64,000 nt of DNA from Sphingobium lignivorans (GCF_014203955.1 NZ_JACHKA010000001.1:310001-374000), one strand, 5' to 3'; counted from the stretch's first letter, positions 44,745 to 54,452 are shown. The notes: a model not told the origin generated them from the letters alone. Made by a program: numbers and translations.

Positions 44745-46139
44745 TCAGGGCGCCGGGGGTGCCGGCATCATTTCCCCGCCCAGCGCGCGGTAGAGCGTGA
44801 CGCGGTTGCCGGCCGCTTCGAGCAGCGAGGCGACGAGCGTGCGCCGGGCAGTGTAGAGGCTGCGCTGGGCATCGAGCGCGGCGAGGAAGCTGTCGATGCC
44901 GCCGCGATAGCGCGCGTCGACCAGATAGGCGGCATCCTCGCTGGCCTGCACGCGCAGCCGGTCCGCGCCGAGCTGGTCGTCGATCGTCGCCTGCCGCGCC
45001 AGTGCGTCGGCCACTTCGCGATAGGCGGTCTGGATCGCCTTCTCATAAGCGGCGAGCAGCGCGTCCCGCTGGGCCTGGCTGGCGGCGACACCCGCGCGCG
45101 CCGCGCCGCCCTGGAAGATCGGCCATGTGATCCCGGCCGCGCCCTGCTCAAGCTGCGTGCCACCGCTGCCGAACAGGCCATCCAGCGAGGAGCCGACGAG
45201 GCCGAACAGCGCGCCGAGCGTCACGCGCGGGAACAGCGCCGCGCGGGCCGCGCCGATCTGCGCATTGGCGGCGCGCAGGTCATGCTCGGCGGCCATGATG
45301 TCCGGACGGCGCAGCAGCACTTCGCTGCTGGTGCCGGGCGAGGGCGCGTCGATCGTCTCGCCTGCTTCCTCGATGCCGCCGGGCAGCAGGGCAGGATCGA
45401 CCGGGGCGCCCACGAGCAGGGCAAGGAGATTGCGGTCCTGTGCGATCGCGGTCGTGTACCGCGCCATGTCGGATTGGGCGGTGGCGAGGATGGTCTGCGC
45501 CTGCCGCAGGTCGCTGCGCGGTGCGATGCCGCTGGCGAGCCGCGCCTGCGTGAGCGCTTCGGTCCGCTGCGCCGTCTCCGCCGTCAGCCGGCTGATCTCC
45601 AGCAGGCTCGCATCGGCCGCATGGGTGAGCCATGCCTGCGCGATGTCGCCGATCAGCGCGAGCCGCACCGCCTGCGCGTCCGCCGCGGTCGCGAGATAGC
45701 TTTCGCGCGCGGCATCGGTGAGCGAGCGGATGCGCCCGAACAGATCGATCTCATAAGCGGTGACCGACAGATCGGCAGTGGCGGTCGTCCGCGTCTCGCC
45801 GCCGGCCTGGTTGCCGCGCACCACATCAGCCCCCGCGTCGAGCTGCGGGAAGAGATCGGCGCGCTGGATGCGGAACTGGGCGCGGGCCCGGGCGACATTG
45901 GCGGCGGCCTGCCGCAGATCGCGATTATTCTCCAGCGCGATGTCGATCAGCGCGATCAGCCGCGCATCGCGGAACAGCGTGCGGTAATCGGCGGCGGGAA
46001 GGCCGGCCTGATCCGCCAGCGCGGCCGCGTCCCCGGGCCATTGCGCCTGCACGGGCGGCGCCGGGCGCTCATAGGCCGGGGCAAGCGAGCAGCCGGCGAG
46101 CAGGCAGGCCGCCAGTGGCAGGGCGCGGCGCATGCTCAT
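44745..46139 (-). CDS. RND efflux outer-membrane factor lipoprotein (NodT/OprM type)
   Basis: A 464-residue TolC-family outer-membrane channel. Lipobox 'LPLAACLLAGCSLAP' is at the N-terminus, and two OEP repeats follow, with 'AYEIDLFGRIRSLTDAARESYLA' in the first and 'LLRRPDIMAAEHDLRAANAQIGAARA' between them (each quoted in part as family marks). It is the exit duct of the pump. Its start overlaps the RND gene stop by four bases, so translation is coupled. Confidence 0.94.
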   Translation of the reverse strand: MSMRRALPLAACLLAGCSLAPAYERPAPPVQAQWPGDAAALADQAGLPAADYRTLFRDARLIALIDIALENNRDLRQAAANVARARAQFRIQRADLFPQLDAGADVVRGNQAGGETRTTATADLSVTAYEIDLFGRIRSLTDAARESYLATAADAQAVRLALIGDIAQAWLTHAADASLLEISRLTAETAQRTEALTQARLASGIAPRSDLRQAQTILATAQSDMARYTTAIAQDRNLLALLVGAPVDPALLPGGIEEAGETIDAPSPGTSSEVLLRRPDIMAAEHDLRAANAQIGAARAALFPRVTLGALFGLVGSSLDGLFGSGGTQLEQGAAGITWPIFQGGAARAGVAASQAQRDALLAAYEKAIQTAYREVADALARQATIDDQLGADRLRVQASEDAAYLVDARYRGGIDSFLAALDAQRSLYTARRTLVASLLEAAGNRVTLYRALGGEMMPAPPAP

Positions 46140-49100
46140 GGCTCCTTCCGTCCGGCGCGCCGCGCCACGATCCGTTCGCTGATCCGCTGGAGCGTGTCGC
46201 GGGTCAGGCGGCGCACGATCACGAAGAACAGCGGAATGTAGAAGATGGCGAGGACCGTCGCGGTGAGCATCCCGCCGATGACGGCCGTGCCGATCGCGAT
46301 GCGGCCATTGGCGCCCGCGCCGGTGGAGACGGCCAGCGGCAGCACGCCGAAGATGAAGGCGAAGCTGGTCATGAGGATCGGCCGCAGGCGGCGCCGCGCG
46401 GCTTCCGCCGCCGCATCGATGATCCGCATGCCCCGCTTCTCCGCCTGCTCGGCGAACTCGATCATCAGGATCGCGTTCTTGGCGGCAAGGCCCATGGTGG
46501 TGAGCAGGCCGATCTGCAGGAAGATGTCATTGATGAGGCCGCGCAGGGTCACCGCGAGGACGGCGCCCACAAGGCCCAGCGGCACGATGAGCAGCACTGC
46601 GATGGGAATGCTCCAGCTCTCGTAGAGCGCCGCCAGGAACAGGAAGACGACCAGCAGCGAGAGCGCATAGAGCAGCGGCCCCTGCCCCTGCAGCAGCCGC
46701 TCCTGATAGGAGAGGCCGGAGAAGGCGAGGCCGATCCCGGGGATGTCCGCCACATGCTGCTCGATCCGCCGCATCGCCTCGCCCGAACTGTAGCCCGGCG
46801 CGGCCTGGCCGAGCAGCTGGTAGGAGGGAATGCCGTTGAAGCGCGAGAGGCTGGGCGGCGTCATCGACCAGCTCAGCGTGGCGAAGGAGGCGAAGGGCGT
46901 CATCTGGCCATTGCCGCCGCGCACATGCCACTGGCCCAGATCCTCGGGCTTGGCGCGATAAGGCGCATCGCCCTGCACATAGACGCGCTTCACGCGGCCA
47001 CGATCGACGAAATCGTTGATGTAGCGGCCGCCCCATGCGGAGGAGAGGGTGAGATTGACATCGCTCTGGTTGAGGCCAAGCGCCGCCAGCTTCTGATGAT
47101 CCACGTCGACGCGCAAGGCGGCCTGATCGGGCAGTTCCTGCAGGCGGACGGCGGCCAGTTCCGGGTCCGCCCGCGCGGCGGCCACGACCTTGTCCCGCGC
47201 CGCGGCGAAATCGGCCGCGCTCAGATTGCCGGTGTTGAGAATCTGCGCCTCGAAGCCGGTGGACTGGCCGAGGCCAGGAATGGCGGGCGGCGTCAACGCA
47301 AAGATCTGCGCGTCGCGCAGGCCCGAGAGGGCGCCGCTGGCGCGCCGCGAGACGGCTTCGGCCGTGTTCTCCGGCCCCGGCCGCTCTTCCCATGGCTTGA
47401 ACATGATGAAGCCGCGGCCGACATTCTGGCCGATGGCGCCGCCCGGGCCCGAGGTGCCCGCGACCGTGAACAGCGTCGCGACGGTGCCGCTCTCATGTTC
47501 CGCGAAATAATCCTCCACGGCCTTCTGCACTTCGGCCGTGCGATTGATGGTGGCGCCGGTCGGGAGCTGGAAGCTGACGATGCCCACGCCCTGGTCCTCA
47601 TTGGGCAGGAAGCCGGTGGGCAGGCGCTGGAACATGACGATGAGCAGCAGCACCACCAGCGCATAGATGGCCAGCGAGAGGCCCCGCCGGTCGACGATCT
47701 TGCGGACGGCCGCCACATAATGGTCGATGCCCCGGTCGAACCGGCTGTTGAAGCCGTCGCGCGCCCGCAGGAGCCAGCCGTGAAGGCGCGGCAGGCGGCG
47801 CTCCATCCAGCTCCTGTCACCCTCCCGGATGGCGTCGCTCTCCCGGTGGGGCTTGAGCAGATGCGCCGTGAGGGCGGGGGACAGAATGATCGCGACGAAC
47901 ACCGAGAGGATCATCGCCGAGACGATGGTGATCGCGAACTGGCGGTAGATCACGCCGGTCGACCCGCCGAAAAGCGCCATGGGCATGAACACGGCGGACA
48001 GCACCAGCGCGATGGCGATCAGCGCCATGGTGATCTCGCGCATCGAGCGGATCGTCGCTTCCCGGGCCGTCATGCCGGGATTCTCCGCCATCAGCCGCTC
48101 GACATTCTCGACCACGACGATGGCATCGTCGACGAGCAGGCCGATCGAGAGCACCAGCCCGAACAGAGTGAGCGTGTTGATCGTGAAGCCCGCGACATAC
48201 AGCACCCCGAAGGTGCCGAGCAGCACCACCGGCACGGCGATGGTGGGAATGAGCGTCGCGCGCCAATTCTGCAGGAAGACGAACATCACGATCACCACGA
48301 GGATGATCGCCTCGATCAGCGTCTTGGTGACTTCCGAGATGGAGAGCTTGATGAAGGCCGTCGTGTCCTGCGCGAAGCCATATTCGAAGCCCTCGGGGAA
48401 AGTGTCGGACAGCTCGGCGACGCGCGCCTTGATGAGCTCCGCGGTGGTGAGCGCGTCCGCGCCGGGCGCGAGCATGAACGCCACGCCGGCGCCGGGGTGC
48501 CCGTTCACATGGATGGTGACGGTGTAGTTGTCCGCCCCGATCTCGACGCGCGCGACATCGCCCAGCCGCACCGTCGCCCCGGTGGGCAGCGTCTTGACCA
48601 CGATGTCGCGGAACTGCTCGGGCGTCTGCAGCCGCGCCTGCGCGGTCACGTTGACGTTGAGATACTGGTCCGGCGCGGACGGTTCCGCGCCGAGCTGGCC
48701 GGCCGCGACTTCCGTGTTCTGCGCCTGGATCGCGGCGATCACGTCGCCTGGCATGAGCTGGAAGCTCGTCAGCCGCTCCGGGTTCAGCCAGATGCGCATG
48801 GCGTTGGGCGAGCCGAACACATTGACGTTGCCCACGCCCGGCACGCGGCTCAGCGTATCCTGCAGGTTCGAGGAGAGATAATCCGAGACCTGCTGCGCGG
48901 ACATCCGGTTGGACGCATCGTAGAAGCCCACGATGAGCAGCATGTCCGAATTGGCCTTGCGGACCTGCACGCCGCTCTGCTGCACCTGCTGGGGCAGGCG
49001 CGCGATGACCGACTGGAGCTGGTTCTGGACCTGCACCTGCGCGATGTCCGGGTCCGTGCCCTTGTCGAACGTGGCGGTGATGTTGGCGCGCCCGCGCGCG

Positions 49101-49351
49101 TCCGACGAGGAGGTGAAGTAGAGCAGGCCGTCAATGCCGTTGAGCGACTGCTCGATGACCTGCGTCACGCTGTTCTGCACCGCCTCCGCCGATGCGCCCG
49201 GATAATTGGCGCTGATGCTGACCTGCGGCGGCGCGATGTCCGGATATTGCGCGATCGGCAGCGAATAGATCGCGCCGATGCCGGAGAGCATCACGATCGT
49301 GGCGAGGACCCAGGCCAGGATGGGCCTGTCGATGAAGATGCGGGAGAGCAT
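46136..49351 (-). CDS. RND multidrug efflux pump (HAE1/AcrB type)
   Basis: A 1071-residue inner-membrane transporter of the AcrB/MexB size and pattern, with twelve transmembrane segments and two large periplasmic loops. It opens 'MLSRIFIDRPILAWVLATIV'. The proton-relay Asp pair is intact in 'LLVDDAIVVVENVERLMAE', and 'GLLTTMGLAAKNAILMIEF' is in the second half. It pumps amphipathic compounds using the proton gradient. Six bases separate its start from the adaptor stop. Confidence 0.97.
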   Translation of the reverse strand: MLSRIFIDRPILAWVLATIVMLSGIGAIYSLPIAQYPDIAPPQVSISANYPGASAEAVQNSVTQVIEQSLNGIDGLLYFTSSSDARGRANITATFDKGTDPDIAQVQVQNQLQSVIARLPQQVQQSGVQVRKANSDMLLIVGFYDASNRMSAQQVSDYLSSNLQDTLSRVPGVGNVNVFGSPNAMRIWLNPERLTSFQLMPGDVIAAIQAQNTEVAAGQLGAEPSAPDQYLNVNVTAQARLQTPEQFRDIVVKTLPTGATVRLGDVARVEIGADNYTVTIHVNGHPGAGVAFMLAPGADALTTAELIKARVAELSDTFPEGFEYGFAQDTTAFIKLSISEVTKTLIEAIILVVIVMFVFLQNWRATLIPTIAVPVVLLGTFGVLYVAGFTINTLTLFGLVLSIGLLVDDAIVVVENVERLMAENPGMTAREATIRSMREITMALIAIALVLSAVFMPMALFGGSTGVIYRQFAITIVSAMILSVFVAIILSPALTAHLLKPHRESDAIREGDRSWMERRLPRLHGWLLRARDGFNSRFDRGIDHYVAAVRKIVDRRGLSLAIYALVVLLLIVMFQRLPTGFLPNEDQGVGIVSFQLPTGATINRTAEVQKAVEDYFAEHESGTVATLFTVAGTSGPGGAIGQNVGRGFIMFKPWEERPGPENTAEAVSRRASGALSGLRDAQIFALTPPAIPGLGQSTGFEAQILNTGNLSAADFAAARDKVVAAARADPELAAVRLQELPDQAALRVDVDHQKLAALGLNQSDVNLTLSSAWGGRYINDFVDRGRVKRVYVQGDAPYRAKPEDLGQWHVRGGNGQMTPFASFATLSWSMTPPSLSRFNGIPSYQLLGQAAPGYSSGEAMRRIEQHVADIPGIGLAFSGLSYQERLLQGQGPLLYALSLLVVFLFLAALYESWSIPIAVLLIVPLGLVGAVLAVTLRGLINDIFLQIGLLTTMGLAAKNAILMIEFAEQAEKRGMRIIDAAAEAARRRLRPILMTSFAFIFGVLPLAVSTGAGANGRIAIGTAVIGGMLTATVLAIFYIPLFFVIVRRLTRDTLQRISERIVARRAGRKEP

Positions 49352-49357
49352 GGCCGC

Positions 49358-50533
49358 TCAGCCCCCGGCGCGCGCGGGCGCCACCGGTTGCGGAGCATCC
49401 GCCGGCACGGCCCGGATATCCTGTCCGGGGCGCAGGTCGCCGGTGCCCTGCACGATCACGCGATCGCCGGCCTTCAGGCCGTCCGTCACGACCCAGTTGG
49501 CGCCGAGCGTGCGTGGCGCCTGTACCGAGCGGGCCTCGGCCTTGTTGTCCCGCCCGGCGATGAACAGGCGAGCGCCGCCCTTGCCGTCCCGCGTGACGGC
49601 GGCCTGCGGCACGAGGAAGGCGCCGCGATCCACGGCCTGGGCGAAGCGGGCCCGCACGAACATGCCGGGCAGCAGCAGGCCATCGGGATTGGAGAAGCGC
49701 GCGCGCAGCGTCACCGTGCCGGTGGCGGGATCGACAAGCGTCTCGGAGAACTGGACGCGGCCGACGCCTTCATATTCGCTGCCGTCCTCCAGCAGGAGGC
49801 GCACGTCCGCCGAGGAGGGCGAGGCGCCGCCGCGCGCGAGCAGCCGCCGCAGCGCGAGCAGATTGCCGGCGCTCTGCTGGATATCCACGAAGATCGGATC
49901 GAGCTGGTTGATAACCGCCAGCGCAGTGGCCTGATTGCTGGTGGCGAGCCCGCCGGGCGTGACCAGCGAACGGCCGATCCGGCCACTGATGGGGGCAGGC
50001 ACGGTGGTGAAGCGCAAATTGATGCGCGCCGTCTCCAGCGCTGCGCGCCGCTGGGCCACCGCCGCTTCGGCCTGCTCGGCCGCCGCGACGGCATTGGTAT
50101 AGTCCTGCTCGCTGATCGCCTGGATCGCGACCAGCGGCTTGTAGCGCTCCGCAAGCGCGCGCGCCGCTTGTGCGCTGGCCTGCGCGCTCGCCAGATTGGC
50201 TTGCGCTTCCGCCGCCGTGGCGCGGTAGGGCGCGGGATCGATCTGGTAGAGCGGTTCGCCCGCGCGCACCAGCGCGCCCTCGGTGAAGAGGCGGCGCAGG
50301 ATCACGCCGGAGATCTGCGGCCGCACTTCCGAGGTGAGATAGGCGTTCACGCGCCCCGCCAGCACGGTCTCGAGCGGTACATCCTGCGGCTGGACGACCA
50401 CGAAACCGACAGTCTTCTGGCCCGGGCCACCGGCGCCGGGTTGCTGTTGCTTGCCGTCGCCGCCGCAGGCCGACAGCGCGACCAGCAAGGCGCTCGACAG
50501 AGTGATCGCCATCCATCGGGGTCGATAAGGCAA
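49358..50533 (-). CDS. RND efflux periplasmic adaptor lipoprotein
   Basis: A 391-residue membrane-fusion protein of the AcrA/MexA type. The lipobox is 'ALLVALSACGG', then a barrel-sandwich half 'VLAGRVNAYLTSEVRPQISG', a coiled-coil hairpin rich in Ala/Gln (about 100-160), and 'GLLLPGMFVRARF' of the beta domain. The start codon at 50533 is TTG; an ATG at 50512 (residue 8) is equally plausible. It is the first gene of the efflux operon, under the promoter described at 50583-50606. Confidence 0.94.
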   Translation of the reverse strand: MPYRPRWMAITLSSALLVALSACGGDGKQQQPGAGGPGQKTVGFVVVQPQDVPLETVLAGRVNAYLTSEVRPQISGVILRRLFTEGALVRAGEPLYQIDPAPYRATAAEAQANLASAQASAQAARALAERYKPLVAIQAISEQDYTNAVAAAEQAEAAVAQRRAALETARINLRFTTVPAPISGRIGRSLVTPGGLATSNQATALAVINQLDPIFVDIQQSAGNLLALRRLLARGGASPSSADVRLLLEDGSEYEGVGRVQFSETLVDPATGTVTLRARFSNPDGLLLPGMFVRARFAQAVDRGAFLVPQAAVTRDGKGGARLFIAGRDNKAEARSVQAPRTLGANWVVTDGLKAGDRVIVQGTGDLRPGQDIRAVPADAPQPVAPARAGG

Positions 50534-50582
50534 GATGTTGGATCCGATGCTGAAATGGCGCGGCGGGGCTCGACCTGAATTC

Positions 50583-50606
50583 CTACCGAACGGTAGACGA
50601 TGTCAA
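50583..50606 (-). promoter_or_regulatory. Efflux-operon promoter with TetR-type palindromic operator
   Basis: On the minus strand, TTGACA (50606-50601) is a perfect -35 element. CTACCG-TT-CGGTAG (50596-50583), a 6-bp perfect inverted repeat with a 2-base centre, lies where the spacer to the -10 should be. The adaptor start is 50 bases further on. A repressor bound here would block RNA polymerase. No TetR gene is adjacent, so the regulator must be elsewhere. Confidence 0.6.
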
Positions 50607-50745
50607 GTCCTCGAAAAGGCTATGGGGAAAATCCGGGGCGCCATTTCGAGCCCGGCGGGTTTTGTGCCTATAAGGAGCGCGACTCGACCGGGCCGTCAAT
50701 GCGGGCGGCAACGGGACGAGCGAGAGGCGAAGGAGGCAAGGCGCG

Positions 50746-51240
50746 TTGATCGATCCGAAGCATTTCCGCGATGTGATGAGCAGCTATCCGACCGGCGTGT
50801 GCGTGGTGACCGCCACCGCTGACACGGGGGAGCGCTGGGGGCTTGCCGTCGGCTCGTTCACGGCGATTTCGCTCGATCCGCCGCTCGTGGGCTTCCTGCC
50901 GGACAAGCGCTCGCGCAGCTGGGAGCAGATCGCGGGCGTGGGGCGGTTCTGCGTCAATGTGCTGGGCAGCGAGCAGCTCGACGAGTGCCGCCGCTTCGCC
51001 TCGCGCCATGACGACAAGTTCGACGGGATGGCGCATGGCCACAGCCCGGGCGGCCATCCGCTGCTCGACGATGCGCTGGCCTGGATCGATTGCGACGTGG
51101 CTGACGTGGTGGAGCTAGGCGATCATCTGCTCGTCGTCGGCGCCGTGCGCGCCATGGAGCGGCGGGACGGCGGCGCGCCCCTGATCTTCTACCGCGGCGG
51201 CTATCACACGCTCGCCGGGCTGGGCGAGGAAACCGCCTGA
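50746..51240 (+). CDS. Flavin reductase family protein
   Basis: A 164-residue FMN-binding split-barrel protein. 'YPTGVCVVTATA', 'SFTAISLDPPLVGFLPD' and 'FCVNVLGSEQ' are typical of the reductase component of two-component monooxygenases. It should reduce FMN or FAD with NAD(P)H. No oxygenase partner is adjacent. The TTG at 50746 follows GAAGGAGG at about ten bases. Its 3' end overlaps the zincin gene on the opposite strand by 37 bases. Confidence 0.93.
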   Translation: MIDPKHFRDVMSSYPTGVCVVTATADTGERWGLAVGSFTAISLDPPLVGFLPDKRSRSWEQIAGVGRFCVNVLGSEQLDECRRFASRHDDKFDGMAHGHSPGGHPLLDDALAWIDCDVADVVELGDHLLVVGAVRAMERRDGGAPLIFYRGGYHTLAGLGEETA

Positions 51241-51722
51241 CCGAAAGGCAGGATCGCTTCCAGCGCGGACAGCGGCGGCGCGCCGGGCACGGCGCGACCG
51301 AGGCGCATCAGGAAGACATGGCGCACGATCTCGGCCTGCTGCTCGATGCCATAGCGCGAGAAGGGCCGGCCGGGCTCGAACGCATAGCCATAGCGGCAGA
51401 AGGGATGCCGCCGCAGCAGGAGATTGAGCCCGCGCTGGTGCTGCCAGACATGCGTCATCTCATGCAGGAACAGGCCCTGATGGGCCAGCGTGCCCTCGCC
51501 GAAGCAGGCGCAGTAGCTGTGCCCCTGCGGATGGAAATGAATGTGTCCGCGCGGGGCCATCACGATCGCGCGCGGCTGGAACGGCCACCATTTGCGCCGG
51601 CGGATGCGCACCGCATCGAGATCGATCGCGGCGCCGAACATGGCCCCGGCAAGCGCGCGCTCGGCGGCCGTCAGCGATCGCTCGCCATCATCCTCCGCTG
51701 CCAGGACGCGCATGTCCGCCAT
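51204..51722 (-). CDS. Zincin-like metallopeptidase-fold protein ('vgr-related')
   Basis: A 172-residue protein with the HEMTHVWQHQRG zinc motif at about residue 90 and 'FEPGRPFSRYGIEQQAEIVRH' after it, where Glu may be the third ligand. It resembles the DUF4157-like proteins that sphingomonad annotations call vgr-related. There are no other type VI secretion genes in the window, so the name is not evidence of T6SS. The start is uncertain (51722 or 51713), without a clear ribosome binding site. Confidence 0.75.
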   Translation of the reverse strand: MADMRVLAAEDDGERSLTAAERALAGAMFGAAIDLDAVRIRRRKWWPFQPRAIVMAPRGHIHFHPQGHSYCACFGEGTLAHQGLFLHEMTHVWQHQRGLNLLLRRHPFCRYGYAFEPGRPFSRYGIEQQAEIVRHVFLMRLGRAVPGAPPLSALEAILPFGQAVSSPSPASV

Positions 51723-51762
51723 CGCACCCAGATAGGTGCGCGGCGGGCGTGAACAAGGCGGA

Positions 51763-51867
51763 TCAGGCCTTCGTCTTGTCCAGCACGGTGACGGCCAGCA
51801 TGGTGATGGTGAAGGCAACCGTCATGCCGATGAAGACGATGACGGGCCACTGGGCGAGATGCTCCAT
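51763..51867 (-). CDS. Small single-pass membrane protein (34 aa)
   Basis: A 34-residue reading frame with ATG at 51867, preceded by GGAG at nine bases. One hydrophobic helix, 'PVIVFIGMTVAFTITMLAVTV', is flanked by a short polar head and 'LDKTKA'. It ends 41 bases before the zincin gene on the same strand, so the pair may be co-transcribed. It is too short for routine gene calling. Function unknown. Confidence 0.55.
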   Translation of the reverse strand: MEHLAQWPVIVFIGMTVAFTITMLAVTVLDKTKA

Positions 51868-52140
51868 GATCTGTTGCTCCGTAGCTCAATATTCCTTCCG
51901 CCATCCTGGCCATTGCGCGCGGCGAGGCATTGATCTGCATCAATGACGGGAACGGATTGATCGGGGAACCCGGGGTCAAGGTCTCGTTCGATGTCCGGCT
52001 GATTCTGCCGCTGATGTCGAAAGCTGGCGGGACGGATCATGCGGGGGTCCCACCAGATGGCGCAAGCCGATTGCCTTCGGGCCTTCTTTTCGGGATTATT
52101 AAGGAACCTCCGGAATGATGTCCGGCGGAAGGAGAGTCCC

Positions 52141-54306
52141 GTGCGCTGCCCCAGCCAGACAGAGGATGAAGAAGGACGCCTGCGTGCACTGGCCGATTAT
52201 GGCCTCCGTCCGGGCGTGGTGCTGCCTTCGCTTGACGCCATCGTGGAGATCGCGGCGCGCATGTTCGACGTGCCGGTCGCGGCCGTGAACATGATCGGCA
52301 GCGATCATGTCTTCCTCCCCGCCAGCGTGGGCATCGGCGTCTGCGATGACCGGCGGGAGGTTTCCTTCTGCGCGCATGCCATCAACCAGGACGAAGTGCT
52401 CGTGATCGAGGATGCGCTGCTCGACGTGCGCTTCCATGACAATCCGCTGGTCCGGGACGGCATCATCCGCTTCTATGCCGGCGTCCCGCTGCGCACCCGC
52501 AGTGGGCATGCGCTGGGCGCGCTGTGCGTCATCGACAGCGAGCCGCGTGCCGCCTTCAGCCGGCAGGACAGCGCGCGACTGAGGGATCTGGCTTCGCTCG
52601 TGCTCGACAAGCTGGAACTGCGCCGGCTGGAAGTCTCCGCCACCAGTATCCCCCCGCGTCTCGAAGCGAGCGCGGCGATATCCCCCAACGCGGTGATCTG
52701 CTTCGATCCCGAGTCGCGCATCACCGCCTGGAACGAGGCCGCGGCCACGATGTTCGGCTACCAGGCGGCCGAGATTGACGGCCGCCCGCTCGATCTGCTG
52801 GTCGCGGAAGATGAGCGCGCCATGGTGCATAAAGGCGTCGACCTGATCCTGGCCGGCGCCCCGCCCAGCAATGTCGGCACGGACCTGACCGCCGTGCGCG
52901 CCAATGGCGATCGCTTCCCGGTCGAGTTGTACTGGTCGCGCTGGTATGAGGGCGACCGGATGCATTTCGGGGCCATCGTGCGCGACATGACCGACCAGCG
53001 GCGCGAGCGCGATGCGCTTTATCACCTCGCCAATTTCGACACGCTGACCGGCCTGCCCAACCGCAACCTGCTGCACCAGCGCGCCGCCGAGGCGATCCGG
53101 CGCGCCAGCGGCGCCGCGCTGATCCTCACGGATCTCGATGGCTTCAAGGACGTCAATGACACGCTTGGCCATGGCGCAGGTGACGCGGTGCTGCAGGTCG
53201 TGACCCAGCGCCTGCTCGGCCTCGTGCCACCCGGCAGCACCGCCGCGCGCGTGGGCGGGGACGCCTTCGCCGTGCTGCTGGTGGAGGATTGCGATCCGCT
53301 GCGCCTCGCCCGGCTGGCGCGGGAGATCGGCGCCGCGATCGCCGAGCCCATCGTCGTGGAAGGGCATGAAGTGCGCATCGCCGCCAGCTCAGGGCTCGCC
53401 GTCGCGCCAGACCATGGCGAGACGGTCGAGGAACTGACGAGCAGTGCCGATCTGGCGCTGTTCCAGGCCAAGAGTGGGGGCCGCGGCCGCGCCTGCCTGT
53501 TCATTCCCGCCCTGCGCGCGGAAGCCGTGGCGCGCAGGCGCTATGAGGCCGAGCTGCACCGCGCCGTCGAGCGCAGCGAATTCGTATTGTTTTACCAGCC
53601 GCAGATCCGCCTGGGCGACGGCGCGCTGGCCGGGGCGGAGGCCCTGATCCGCTGGAAGCATCCGGAACGCGGCCTGCTCGCGCCCGCCGCCTTCCTGCCC
53701 GCGCTCGAGAGCGGGGCGCTGGCCGCGCGGGTCGGCAGCTGGATCCTGCGGACCGCCTGCGCGCAGGCGGCGTCATGGCGCTGCGATCAGCCGGACTTCA
53801 AGATCAGCGTCAATCTCTTTGCCGAGCAGTTCCGCACCGGCAGTCTCGTGCAGGACGTGCATGAGGCACTGACCGCCAACGACCTGCCGGCCGAAGCGCT
53901 GGAGCTGGAGATCACCGAGAACATCATTCTCGACCAGCAGGAGGTGGTGCTGCGGCAACTGCGCGAGTTGCGCAAGCTGGGCGTCGCGCTGTCCTTCGAC
54001 GATTTCGGCACCGGCTTCGCGTCGCTCAACATGCTGCGCACCTGCCCGGTCACGCATCTCAAGATCGACAAGAGCTTCACGCAGAGCATCCACCGCTCGC
54101 AGCAGGATCAGGCCATCGTCCTCTCCATCCTCGACCTCGCGCAGAAGCTGGGGCTGGAAGTGGTGGCGGAAGGCGTGGAGAAGAAGGCGGATGCCAGGTT
54201 CCTGCGGGAGCATGGCTGCACCAAGGGGCAGGGCTATCATTTCGGCCGGCCGGTCCCCGCCGCGGTGTTCGGCGAACTGTTCTGGCCCGAGCAGCGCACC
54301 GCCTGA
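52141..54306 (+). CDS. GAF-PAS-GGDEF-EAL signalling protein with degenerate GGDEF
   Basis: A 721-residue cytoplasmic c-di-GMP signalling protein. Domains in order: GAF about 15-165, PAS about 180-300, GGDEF about 305-465, EAL about 475-715. The cyclase motif reads G372-G-D-A-F, so the essential Glu is replaced by Ala and the domain should not make c-di-GMP. The EAL side keeps E500-A-L-I-R, 'SVNL', 'EITEN', D620-D-F-G-T-G and 'EGVE', so phosphodiesterase activity is expected. The GTG at 52141 has AAGGAG eight bases upstream. It stands alone. Confidence 0.93.
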   Translation: MRCPSQTEDEEGRLRALADYGLRPGVVLPSLDAIVEIAARMFDVPVAAVNMIGSDHVFLPASVGIGVCDDRREVSFCAHAINQDEVLVIEDALLDVRFHDNPLVRDGIIRFYAGVPLRTRSGHALGALCVIDSEPRAAFSRQDSARLRDLASLVLDKLELRRLEVSATSIPPRLEASAAISPNAVICFDPESRITAWNEAAATMFGYQAAEIDGRPLDLLVAEDERAMVHKGVDLILAGAPPSNVGTDLTAVRANGDRFPVELYWSRWYEGDRMHFGAIVRDMTDQRRERDALYHLANFDTLTGLPNRNLLHQRAAEAIRRASGAALILTDLDGFKDVNDTLGHGAGDAVLQVVTQRLLGLVPPGSTAARVGGDAFAVLLVEDCDPLRLARLAREIGAAIAEPIVVEGHEVRIAASSGLAVAPDHGETVEELTSSADLALFQAKSGGRGRACLFIPALRAEAVARRRYEAELHRAVERSEFVLFYQPQIRLGDGALAGAEALIRWKHPERGLLAPAAFLPALESGALAARVGSWILRTACAQAASWRCDQPDFKISVNLFAEQFRTGSLVQDVHEALTANDLPAEALELEITENIILDQQEVVLRQLRELRKLGVALSFDDFGTGFASLNMLRTCPVTHLKIDKSFTQSIHRSQQDQAIVLSILDLAQKLGLEVVAEGVEKKADARFLREHGCTKGQGYHFGRPVPAAVFGELFWPEQRTA

Positions 54307-54378
54307 AGCCGATGCCGTTCAGGCCCCAAGGCTGGGCTGCGAGCGCTTGCCGATTCGACGATGTGAGGGTGAGGAAGC

Positions 54379-54452
54379 TGGATGCCCGACGAGGATTCGA
54401 ACCTCGATTGACGGAGTCAGAGTCCGTAGTCTTACCTTTAGACGATCGGGCA
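54379..54452 (-). tRNA. tRNA-Gln (CTG)
   Basis: On the minus strand, a full cloverleaf: acceptor TGCCCGA/TCGGGCA, D-loop, anticodon stem ACGGA/TCCGT with loop CTCTGAC giving anticodon CTG, a T-loop GGTTCGAATCC, and an encoded CCA tail. It reads glutamine CAG codons. Confidence 0.96.

Noticed and set aside
46115-50578. A 1487-codon open frame on the plus strand
   Set aside because: It is antisense to the RND adaptor, pump and outer-membrane factor genes, which are clear homologues. Long shadow frames are common at this GC content, and its Arg/His/Asp-rich translation has no domain.
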